5,369 nt of DNA from an uncultured Oscillospiraceae bacterium (GTDB lineage Bacteria; Bacillota; Clostridia; Oscillospirales; Acutalibacteraceae). A program made the translations under genes and the position numbers. Below are positions 1 to 5,367 of this stretch, one piece after another. The notes under the pieces were generated by a model. It had not been told where the DNA came from. It saw nothing but the letters and a program-made list of their open reading frames with translations, and made no database searches. Location of the stretch: contig CABUCT010000089.1 of NCBI GenBank assembly GCA_902490145.1, positions 1-5,369 on the forward strand, in the 5' to 3' direction. Within the stretch, counting starts at the first letter, position 1. Each line of letters starts with the position of its first letter.

Positions 1-185
1 CCGTACCGGTGGATGACAGCATAAATGATCTCTTTCCTAAACGCGGTGGTTTTCTTGACATGTTAAATATAAAGTCGTTTTTTAAGGAGCAGGATACAAC
101 TCTTATACTGCTTCTTATTGTGCTGCTTTCTTCGGAAGAAACCGATCCTCTTCTTATGTTGGCACTGCTTTATATCATAATGTGA
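1..185 (+). CDS. C-terminal fragment of a small leucine-rich membrane protein of unknown function
   Basis: An open frame read from base 3 runs into the window from the left and stops at TGA 183-185, giving the last 60 residues of a protein whose start lies outside. The visible part has a polar segment (residues about 1-33 of the fragment, with DDSINDLFPKRGG and a KSFFKEQD stretch). Two short, very hydrophobic segments follow: LILLLIVLL and PLLMLALLYIIM. They are separated by an acidic turn, SSEETD, and the second reaches the stop codon. This looks like a small helical-hairpin membrane protein. Proteins with a similar 'leucine-rich, acidic turn, leucine-rich' tail are familiar as short hypothetical proteins in Clostridia, but I cannot name a family or function. 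No hairpin terminator follows the stop, and a promoter starts seven bases downstream. Codon use is ordinary and the frame is uninterrupted, so it is likely real. Confidence 0.6.
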   Translation, partial: VPVDDSINDLFPKRGGFLDMLNIKSFFKEQDTTLILLLIVLLSSEETDPLLMLALLYIIM

Positions 186-191
186 AAGTCC

Positions 192-220
192 TTGACATGA
201 ATTCAAAATTATAATATCAT
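192..220 (+). promoter_or_regulatory. Sigma-A-type promoter for the methyltransferase/deacetylase operon
   Basis: A perfect -35 hexamer TTGACA (192-197) is followed, after a 17-base AT-rich spacer, by TATCAT (215-220), which matches the -10 consensus at five of six positions. Transcription would start near 227, leaving a leader of about 23 bases before the ATG at 250. It lies just downstream of the preceding gene's stop codon, so it would give the plus-strand cluster its own transcription start. Called from consensus and spacing only. Confidence 0.6.
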
Positions 221-249
221 AATATTACTAAACGTGAAAGAGAATTTTT

Positions 250-1368
250 ATGAAGAATATTGAATTTTGTGCTTCCTGTCTTTTTGGACTTGAGGGACTA
301 TTGGCAGATGAGCTTAAACGTCTGGACGTTCAAAATGTTCGAGCTCAAAACGGACGTGTATTATTTTCGGGGGATTATAACACCCTTGCCAAAGCCAACA
401 TATGTCTTAGAACTGCCGAGCGTGTATGTATAGTACTCGGAAGTTTTCGTGCAGTGACCTTTGAACAGCTTTTTGAGGGAACAAAGGCACTGCCTTTTGA
501 ATATTACATAGGAAAAAACAATGCTTTCCCTGTTAAGGGATGGTCGCTTAATTCAAAGCTTTTCAGTATTCCCGATTGTCAGAGCATAATTAAAAAGGCA
601 GCGGTGGACAGGCTGTCATCAAAATACCATATAAATTGGTTCAGCGAAACAGACTCGACTGTGCAAATAAGATTTTCGATACTCAAAGATATGGTTACGG
701 TTATGCTTGACACGTCCGGGGAGGGACTGCACAAAAGAGGATACAGAGCATTATCCTCAGCCGCACCTATAAAGGAAACGCTTGCGGCGGCCATGGTTAT
801 GTTATCAAGGCCTTATCCTGACTCGAATTTGTATGATCCATTTTGCGGATCGGGAACTTTGCTTATTGAGGGTGCTATGATTGCCCGAAATATTGCCCCT
901 TCTCTTAAAAGACGGTTTGCTGCAGAAAACTGGGGGTGCATAAAACCGGCATTTTTCAAAGCAGAGAGGGAAGCTGCAAGGGAAAGAATAAATGACGATG
1001 TGCCGTTTCGAGCTTTTGGAAGCGATATTGACAGTGCTGCGGTTGAGCTTACTGCCGCAAATGCTCAAAAAGCGGGGGTGGCTGATTGTATCAGTGCAGA
1101 AGTAAGGAATATTTCCGATTTTTCCTGTGATACTCAAAGGGGTATTGTGGTCACAAACCCACCGTACGGTGAACGTCTTCTGGATGTTGAAAAGGCAAGA
1201 AAACTTTATGATATAATGGGGCAAAAATTTGAAAAGAAATACGGATGGCGGTATTTCATTATAAGCCCCGACGAAAAGTTTGAAGAGCATTTTGGAAGAA
1301 AATCCGATAAGTGCCGCAAGCTTTATAACGGTATGCTTAAATGTGACCTTTATATGTATTTTAAATAA
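250..1368 (+). CDS. THUMP-domain class I SAM-dependent 23S rRNA (guanine-N2) methyltransferase, YpsC/RlmL-type
   Basis: The 372-residue product matches the layout and usual length (about 380 residues) of the stand-alone Firmicutes YpsC family, which corresponds to the N-terminal half of E. coli RlmKL. Family members transfer a methyl group from S-adenosylmethionine to the exocyclic N2 of a guanine in 23S rRNA (G2445 in E. coli) in the cytoplasm. The N-terminal third (about 1-155) corresponds to the ferredoxin-like and THUMP RNA-binding region and ends in the family signature GLHKRGYR (159-166). The Rossmann methyltransferase part shows the SAM-binding motif I DPFCGSGTLLIE (196-207), an acidic-loop motif GSDID (257-261) and the catalytic amino-methylase motif TNPPYGERL (302-310). 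The end, KLYNGMLKCDLYMY (357-370), is also family-like. A weak Shine-Dalgarno sequence (GAAAGAG, 236-242) lies seven bases upstream of the ATG, and the protein begins with the expected beta strand. It is the first gene of a probable operon with the two deacetylase genes. The exact target base in this organism is inferred from the family. Confidence 0.92.
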   Translation: MKNIEFCASCLFGLEGLLADELKRLDVQNVRAQNGRVLFSGDYNTLAKANICLRTAERVCIVLGSFRAVTFEQLFEGTKALPFEYYIGKNNAFPVKGWSLNSKLFSIPDCQSIIKKAAVDRLSSKYHINWFSETDSTVQIRFSILKDMVTVMLDTSGEGLHKRGYRALSSAAPIKETLAAAMVMLSRPYPDSNLYDPFCGSGTLLIEGAMIARNIAPSLKRRFAAENWGCIKPAFFKAEREAARERINDDVPFRAFGSDIDSAAVELTAANAQKAGVADCISAEVRNISDFSCDTQRGIVVTNPPYGERLLDVEKARKLYDIMGQKFEKKYGWRYFIISPDEKFEEHFGRKSDKCRKLYNGMLKCDLYMYFK

Positions 1369-1373
1369 GGAAG
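1367..1373 (+). promoter_or_regulatory. Ribosome binding site that fixes the start of the first deacetylase gene
   Basis: AAGGAAG overlaps the last two bases of the methyltransferase stop codon and lies five bases before the ATG at 1379. The same frame is open back to an upstream ATG at 1280, inside the methyltransferase gene, but no comparable site precedes that one. This supports the shorter protein and suggests translational coupling to the methyltransferase. Confidence 0.75.
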
Positions 1374-1378
1374 TAAAT

Positions 1379-2080
1379 ATGATCAAAAAATATTTTACTC
1401 TGAGTTTTGACGACGGGATCGAGCAGGATAAACGGCTTGTGGAAATCCTAAGGAAATATAATCTTAAGGCAACTTTTAATATAAATACCGGGCTGCTTGG
1501 AACTTCCATGGATCTGCGTTCGCTTGGCATAAATGCGGATCATAATGCCATTACGGAGAATGACATACAAAACGGTCTTTATAATGGATTTGAGGTTTCA
1601 GTACATACTTTGAACCATCCGTCTCTGGCATCTCTTAAAAGAGATGATATAATAAAAGAGGTCAAAACCGATTCGGATAATATAGAAAGACTGACCGGAA
1701 CAAGACCCATAGGAATGGCATATCCCGGGGGTACAGTTGACAGCTTCAATGATAATGTTATCGACATTATTGTTAAAAATACGGAAATAAGATATGCGAG
1801 AACTTCTTTGACAACAAAAAGTTTTAAACTGCCTGACTGTTTTATGAAATGGGACGCTACTTGTCATGTCATGGACGATGATCTTTTAAAACTTTCCGAG
1901 GAGTTTATAAATATAAAGCCCAAAGAGCAAAATCTGCTTTTTTATGTTTGGGGACATTCTTATGAATTTGACCAGTTTGATGCATGGGATAGATTTGAAG
2001 AGTTTTGCCGTTACATAAGCGAAAGAGAAGATATTCTTTATAATACAAACGGCGAAATATATCTAAAATTCGGATGCTAA
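1379..2080 (+). CDS. Polysaccharide deacetylase-like (NodB/CE4-type) protein without signal peptide
   Basis: The 233-residue product is little more than a NodB-homology barrel, a metal-dependent fold that removes acetyl groups from N-acetylated sugars and, in some relatives, other amides. Visible motifs are SFDDG (9-13; D11 the likely catalytic base, D12 a metal ligand), HTLNH (76-80; H76 and H80 the metal-binding pair), AYPGG (114-118, in the motif 3 position), KWD (157-159, possible motif 4) and FYVWGHSYEFD with H193 as the likely motif 5 histidine. The key metal and acid/base residues are therefore present. The sequence starts directly on the first beta strand (MIKKYFTLSF) with no signal or membrane segment, so it is predicted to be cytoplasmic. 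That is unusual for a cell-wall deacetylase and leaves the substrate open: a soluble sugar, a precursor or a non-glycan amide. It lies 10 bases after the methyltransferase gene and 46 bases before an exported paralogue, to which it aligns without gaps. A 33-residue N-terminal extension to 1280 is rejected. Confidence 0.85.
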   Translation: MIKKYFTLSFDDGIEQDKRLVEILRKYNLKATFNINTGLLGTSMDLRSLGINADHNAITENDIQNGLYNGFEVSVHTLNHPSLASLKRDDIIKEVKTDSDNIERLTGTRPIGMAYPGGTVDSFNDNVIDIIVKNTEIRYARTSLTTKSFKLPDCFMKWDATCHVMDDDLLKLSEEFINIKPKEQNLLFYVWGHSYEFDQFDAWDRFEEFCRYISEREDILYNTNGEIYLKFGC

Positions 2081-2113
2081 AAAATTGTAATAATATTTTA
2101 AGATACGTTTAAA

Positions 2114-2119
2114 AGGAGG
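2114..2119 (+). promoter_or_regulatory. Strong ribosome binding site of the dockerin-deacetylase gene
   Basis: AGGAGG, a perfect Shine-Dalgarno core, lies seven bases before the ATG at 2127. It is the best site in the window and stronger than that of either upstream gene, so the exported paralogue may be translated more than its neighbours. Confidence 0.75.
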
Positions 2120-2126
2120 GGAAAGT

Positions 2127-3137
2127 ATGAAAAAAGTATTGGCTGTTGTTTTAAGTGTTGCGATGATTATTTCAATATTTCCGATTGCTTCATGTGTACA
2201 AGAAGAAAATCCTCAACAAATTGCAGGAGATTTAGATTTTGACAACAAAGTTACCACGGCAGACGCTCTTAAAGCTTTGATGTTTTCGATCGAAAAAATT
2301 ATGCCCAGATCAAAACAAATTAAGGCGGCTGACGTAAATGCCGATGGCAATATCACTGCAGGTGACGCACTTCTTATACTTCAATATTCCGTGAATCTTA
2401 TTGATCATCTTGATTTTGGTCCGAATAAAAAATATTTCACAATAAGTTTTGATGATGGTATCACCCAAGATGCACGTATAATGCAGATTATGAGCAAATA
2501 CGGAATTAAAGGAACATTCAATGTAAATACGGGTCTAACGGGATTTCACTGGGACTTAAGCAGTGTTGGAATCACTGCTGATCACACAAGAATTACTGAG
2601 CAGGATTTCAGAAACGGTTATTATGACGGCTTTGAGATTGCAAGTCATACATCTATGCATCCGCTTCTCACATCGCTCAGAAATTCAGAGGTTATCTCGC
2701 AGGTGAAAGAGGATTGTCGTAAAATTTCCGAGTGGACCGGAACTATCCCAACGGGTATGGCCTATACCGGAGGAGGAACTGACAGTTATAATGACCGTGT
2801 GATTGACCTTATAACCGCTAATACTGAAATAAAATATGCCCGCACTGCTGTCTGCACTTCAAGTTACGATCTTCCCGAGAAGTTTATGGTATGGAATCCG
2901 GGATTTTGGAGTTGTCAGGAAGATCTGCTTGAATGTGCAAAAGAGTTTGAAGCATTGGACACCCAAGATGGAGATAAGCTTTTTTATGTTTGGGGGCACG
3001 GATACGAGTTTGATCAATATGACATGTGGGATGAATTCGAGGAGCTTTGCAGTTACATGAGTAAACTTGATGATGTGGAATTTGTAACGAACGGTGAGTT
3101 TTATTATATATTCAGCGATGTAATTCCCAGTAAATAA
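2127..3137 (+). CDS. Exported dockerin-containing polysaccharide deacetylase-like protein (NodB/CE4-type), probable lipoprotein
   Basis: The 336-residue product has three parts. Residues 1-23 form an export signal: two lysines, a hydrophobic stretch and IASC, which fits a lipobox with C23 as the lipidated residue. Residues about 33-95 form a type I dockerin-like module of two calcium-loop repeats. Loop residues D35, D37, D39 and D46 make the first repeat, and D69, N71, D73 and D80 the second, both with the 12-residue spacing of the family. Residues 101-329 form the NodB barrel: SFDDG (107-111), HTSMH (174-178), AYTGG (212-216), VWN (255-257) and FYVWGHGYEFD with H291. Dockerins bind cohesins, so the enzyme may be displayed on the surface or in a cellulosome-like complex and act on an acetylated glycan; this is inference. 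The catalytic domain is about 53% identical to the preceding protein by hand count, with no gap. Unlike that copy, the third motif has Thr instead of Pro and the fourth Asn instead of Asp. A strong terminator follows the stop. Confidence 0.88.
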   Translation: MKKVLAVVLSVAMIISIFPIASCVQEENPQQIAGDLDFDNKVTTADALKALMFSIEKIMPRSKQIKAADVNADGNITAGDALLILQYSVNLIDHLDFGPNKKYFTISFDDGITQDARIMQIMSKYGIKGTFNVNTGLTGFHWDLSSVGITADHTRITEQDFRNGYYDGFEIASHTSMHPLLTSLRNSEVISQVKEDCRKISEWTGTIPTGMAYTGGGTDSYNDRVIDLITANTEIKYARTAVCTSSYDLPEKFMVWNPGFWSCQEDLLECAKEFEALDTQDGDKLFYVWGHGYEFDQYDMWDEFEELCSYMSKLDDVEFVTNGEFYYIFSDVIPSK

Positions 3138-3145
3138 ACTAAACA

Positions 3146-3179
3146 AAAATGGCAGAGTGATTTTACACTCTGCCATTTT
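3146..3179. terminator. Bidirectional intrinsic terminator between convergent genes
   Basis: A perfect 14-bp stem pairs 3146-3159 with 3166-3179 around a 6-base loop. The ten inner pairs (TGGCAGAGTG and its complement) make it stable. On the plus strand the stem is followed by TTTTATTATT (3176-3185). On the minus strand the complement of the A-run 3145-3149 gives TTTTTGTTT. It lies 8 bases after the dockerin-deacetylase stop and about 32 bases beyond the carboxypeptidase stop, so it can end both transcripts. Confidence 0.9.
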
Positions 3180-3211
3180 ATTATTCCCGGTCTTATCCGG
3201 AGTTTCTGTTT

Positions 3212-4534
3212 TTATCTGTTTCTCATTTTCGATTTGAACATTCTTCTGCGTTTTTGATTGTAACGTATGTTTAATATTATGAATCCTGTGATTAAGATAA
3301 TAATTAATGCAATAATCACCCTGAAAATAACCGAAGAAATAATAATTTTTATTATTGAAATGAATGTTAGCCATCCACTTTTTTTGCAGTTGTCGGAAGC
3401 AATTAAATCCACAGTACCAATTTCCTCTCCGGCACAAAATACTGTGGCGTATCCTAAAACCTGTCCTTGCTGTATCGGTGCATTAACTTCGCTGGTCTTA
3501 AGATGCTGCTCCACAATTATTGATTCTTTGGAGTTGCTTGGAATCATAGCATAGAAATCTTCTTTTGGTATTACAAGCATATGATCTGTCTCTTTGCAAA
3601 GATTCACTTTAATTTCTCCTACCGGAGTGTCTTTGTTAACTGTGCATGTATAAACAAGATTATTATATGCCCAACGTACAAGTGCATCAGTATCTTCACA
3701 TTCGTAATGCCAATCTTGTCCCGCCTCATTTTTGTTTGGACATCCCATAACCACGCAAATATATTCCTGTCCGTCTTTCTCGGCAAGAGAAACGAGACAT
3801 CTTCCGGCATATTCAGTGAATCCTGTTTTTAATCCTTTGATTCGGCGATAGTACCAACGGGAGTTTGCATTCATCATAAAGTTGGTGGTGAAAATCGGTC
3901 TTTTATCTTTAAGGTTTGTGGCCGGAATAACATAATAATTAATTCCGCATATCTCTTTCAGTAAAGGAACTTGTATGACAGCATTCGCCAGTTTCAATAA
4001 ATCTGAGGCTGTGGTGTATTGCATATCTTCATGAAGTCCGTGGGCGTTTACATAATTAGTTCCTGTCATACCTAATTCAGCGGCTTTTTGATTCATGAGT
4101 GCCACAAAATCTTCAATATTACCGCAGATATGATAGGCAAGAGCATTTGCGGCATCACAGGCAGAAGGAATAAGCAATGCATGAAGCAAATCTTTTATTG
4201 ACATTTGTTCGCCGGGCAGCAGATCAATTGAAGAAGCGTCAGTACCGAGAAAGTCGGTGACTACTGAATCATATGCTGAGACGATTTCATTATAATCCGA
4301 AACATGCTCAGAAACCACGAGTGCAGTCATAAGCTTAGTGGTCGAAGCAGGGAAAACCCTTTCATCGGCATTTTTTGAATATACAACAGAGCCGGTTTCC
4401 ACATTCATCAAAGCTGCGGATTTTGCAGTAATCTCAATACCTGCTGTCAGAGTGTAAGCAGAGGCAGGCATAGTGAAGGTTGGAATGACAATAAGTACCA
4501 GCATTAAAATAAAAGAAATTATAGATTTTTTCAT
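3212..4534 (-). CDS. D-alanyl-D-alanine carboxypeptidase, DacF/PBP5-like (peptidase S11)
   Basis: This 440-residue penicillin-binding protein would trim the terminal D-alanine from peptidoglycan pentapeptides outside the membrane, limiting cross-linking. A signal peptide (1-26, probable cleavage after PASA) leads into the S11 domain. PASTTKL (62-68) holds the SxxK motif with nucleophile S64 and K67, and GLKTGFTEYAG (234-244) holds the KTG triad. The expected SxN triad reads S124-A125-C126 in IPSACDAAN, so the usual Asn is Cys. Residues about 297-385 fit the PBP5 C-terminal beta domain. A long hydrophobic stretch (388-423, best membrane segment about 406-423) and a strongly basic tail (RYNQKRRRMFKSKMRNR) follow. 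This suggests a true transmembrane anchor with a cytoplasmic tail rather than the amphipathic anchor helix of classical PBP5. The ATG is supported by GAGGAA six bases upstream. In Bacillus, DacF is sporulation-specific; nothing here shows which paralogue this is, so no gene symbol is given. Confidence 0.92.
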   Translation of the reverse strand: MKKSIISFILMLVLIVIPTFTMPASAYTLTAGIEITAKSAALMNVETGSVVYSKNADERVFPASTTKLMTALVVSEHVSDYNEIVSAYDSVVTDFLGTDASSIDLLPGEQMSIKDLLHALLIPSACDAANALAYHICGNIEDFVALMNQKAAELGMTGTNYVNAHGLHEDMQYTTASDLLKLANAVIQVPLLKEICGINYYVIPATNLKDKRPIFTTNFMMNANSRWYYRRIKGLKTGFTEYAGRCLVSLAEKDGQEYICVVMGCPNKNEAGQDWHYECEDTDALVRWAYNNLVYTCTVNKDTPVGEIKVNLCKETDHMLVIPKEDFYAMIPSNSKESIIVEQHLKTSEVNAPIQQGQVLGYATVFCAGEEIGTVDLIASDNCKKSGWLTFISIIKIIISSVIFRVIIALIIILITGFIILNIRYNQKRRRMFKSKMRNR

Positions 4535-4540
4535 AGCAAA

Positions 4541-4546
4541 TTCCTC
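4541..4546 (-). promoter_or_regulatory. Ribosome binding site of the carboxypeptidase gene
   Basis: Read on the minus strand this is GAGGAA, six bases before the ATG at 4534. It supports that start, which also places the signal peptide exactly at the N-terminus. Confidence 0.65.
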
Positions 4547-4577
4547 AAATATATGTTACTATATATATAATCTGACT

Positions 4578-4607
4578 TTTATAATCCGATAGGATTATGG
4601 TCGTTAA
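4578..4607 (-). promoter_or_regulatory. Candidate promoter of the carboxypeptidase gene
   Basis: On the minus strand TTAACG (complement of 4602-4607, four of six matches to TTGACA) is separated by 18 bases from TATAAA (complement of 4578-4583, five of six matches to TATAAT). The spacer contains an 18-base inverted repeat. The region is so AT-rich that other -10 choices, such as the TATATA run at 4560-4570, cannot be excluded. Confidence 0.35.
4581..4598. repeat. Perfect inverted repeat in the divergent intergenic region, possible operator
   Basis: ATAATCC (4581-4587) and GGATTAT (4592-4598) are exact reverse complements separated by GATA. The dyad lies in the spacer of the candidate minus-strand promoter and just upstream of the candidate plus-strand -35. 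No U-tract follows on either strand, so it does not look like a terminator. A regulator-binding site is a guess from position and symmetry. Confidence 0.4.
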
Positions 4608-4632
4608 CATAATTATAACAGATAAGTTTAAT
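4604..4632 (+). promoter_or_regulatory. Candidate promoter of the metallophosphoesterase gene
   Basis: TTAACA (4604-4609, five of six matches to the -35 consensus) is followed at the ideal 17-base spacing by TTTAAT (4627-4632, five of six matches to the -10 consensus). Transcription would start near 4639, about 32 bases before the ATG. Its -35 shares the palindrome GTTAAC (4603-4608) with the candidate divergent promoter, so the two promoters would compete or be jointly controlled. Confidence 0.5.
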
Positions 4633-4656
4633 AAAAGAAAGTCTGTTTTTGATTTG

Positions 4657-4662
4657 AAGGTG
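4657..4662 (+). promoter_or_regulatory. Ribosome binding site of the metallophosphoesterase gene
   Basis: AAGGTG, part of the AAGGAGGTG complement of the 16S rRNA tail, lies eight bases before the ATG at 4671. It supports the start that begins the protein directly on the first beta strand (MIYVTGD). Confidence 0.55.
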
Positions 4663-4670
4663 ATTTTTTT

Positions 4671-5354
4671 ATGATATATGTAACAGGTGACATGCATGGT
4701 GAAGAGGAGAGAATTCATCCGAAAAGTCTAAAAAAACTTAAAGAAGGAGATACTCTTATTGTTTGCGGCGATTTTGGATTTGTTTGGGACGGAAGTTCAA
4801 AAGAAAAGAAAATTCTTGAAGACCTCGGCAGCAGAAAATATAATATTGCTTTTATTGACGGCACTCACGAAAATTTTGAGCTGCTTTCAAAATGCCGGAT
4901 GACAGTTTGGAACGGCGGAAGGGTTCACCGCGTATCGGGAAATCTGTTTCATATGATGCGCGGACAGATCTTTAATATAGAGGGCTGTAAAATTTTCACC
5001 TTCGGAGGAGGAGAAAGTCTTGACCGCGAAATGCGTGTTGAACATGAAACGTGGTGGAGAGAGGAACTGCCCACCCCCGCGGAACTTCAGGAAGGTGCGG
5101 AAGCTATTGATGAAGCCGGATGTCAGGTTGATTACATATTAACTCATGAGCCGCCTTCAATAGTAAAAAGTACAATGCTTCTCCGTACAGGAGATGCAGA
5201 CAGAGTTAACAAGCTTAATGGATATTTTGAGCAGCTTAACCGTGAATGTAAATTTAAACATTGGTATTTTGGAAGTATGCATGAGGATAAGATTATAACT
5301 AAGGTTCACACTTCTGTTTTCCGGGATATCATTCCTATTAACGAAAACTATTAA
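4671..5354 (+). CDS. Calcineurin-like metallophosphoesterase with altered metal-site motifs
   Basis: The 227-residue product has no signal peptide and should be cytoplasmic. It keeps the order of the calcineurin-like phosphoesterase motifs, a fold that uses two metal ions to hydrolyse phosphomono- or diesters. Motif I is GDMHG (6-10, ligands D7 and H9). Motif II is CGDFGFVWDG (32-41, ligand D34). Motif III is DGTHEN (63-68) where most families have GNHE, so Asn is Thr at 65, followed by H66. Motif IV is LTHEPPS (157-163, H159). Motif V is FGSMHED (200-206) where GHxH is usual, so the first His is Ser at 202 and H204 is kept. Two usual metal ligands are thus changed, and activity or metal use may differ from the textbook enzyme. 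Similar stand-alone proteins occur in Firmicutes and their phages with unknown substrates. It is divergent from the carboxypeptidase gene, with its own candidate promoter and ribosome binding site. Substrate cannot be predicted. Confidence 0.85.
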   Translation: MIYVTGDMHGEEERIHPKSLKKLKEGDTLIVCGDFGFVWDGSSKEKKILEDLGSRKYNIAFIDGTHENFELLSKCRMTVWNGGRVHRVSGNLFHMMRGQIFNIEGCKIFTFGGGESLDREMRVEHETWWREELPTPAELQEGAEAIDEAGCQVDYILTHEPPSIVKSTMLLRTGDADRVNKLNGYFEQLNRECKFKHWYFGSMHEDKIITKVHTSVFRDIIPINENY

Positions 5355-5367
5355 TATATAGTATAAT
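5338..5367 (+). promoter_or_regulatory. Possible promoter for a gene beyond the right edge
   Basis: A perfect TATAAT (5362-5367) lies 18 bases after TTAACG (5338-5343), which falls inside the end of the metallophosphoesterase gene. No terminator is visible in the 15 bases after that gene's stop. Any downstream gene is out of view, and chance occurrence in AT-rich DNA is possible. Confidence 0.25.

Noticed and set aside
210..215. A perfect TATAAT downstream of TTGACA at 192-197
   Set aside because: The spacer would be only 12 bases, too short for a sigma-A promoter. TATCAT at 215-220 gives 17 bases and is preferred.
1280..1378. An upstream in-frame ATG that would lengthen the first deacetylase by 33 residues
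   Set aside because: It lies within the methyltransferase gene and lacks a ribosome binding site. The added residues match nothing in the paralogue, whereas AAGGAAG sits correctly before the ATG at 1379.
805..1530. A 241-codon open frame on the minus strand
   Set aside because: It is antisense to the methyltransferase and first deacetylase genes, both of which have clear family motifs. Its translation shows no recognisable domain, so it is a coding shadow.
2085..2113. A possible internal promoter TTGTAA, 17 bases, TTTAAA before the dockerin-deacetylase gene
   Set aside because: Both boxes match only four of six positions, and the predicted start would fall just after the ribosome binding site at 2114-2119, removing it from the transcript.
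2096..2114. A short inverted repeat TTTTAA / TTAAAA between the two deacetylase genes, as a terminator or attenuator
   Set aside because: Six A-T pairs with a 7-base loop and no following U-tract make a very weak hairpin, expected by chance in such AT-rich DNA.
2859..3437. A 192-codon open frame on the minus strand spanning the terminator
   Set aside because: It would read through a strong bidirectional terminator and overlaps the ends of two well-supported genes in other frames; no domain is visible.
4549..4570. Alternating AT tract (ATATAT...TATATATA) upstream of the carboxypeptidase gene as a repeat element
   Set aside because: It is short and low-complexity and has no second copy in the window; it is ordinary for an AT-rich promoter region.
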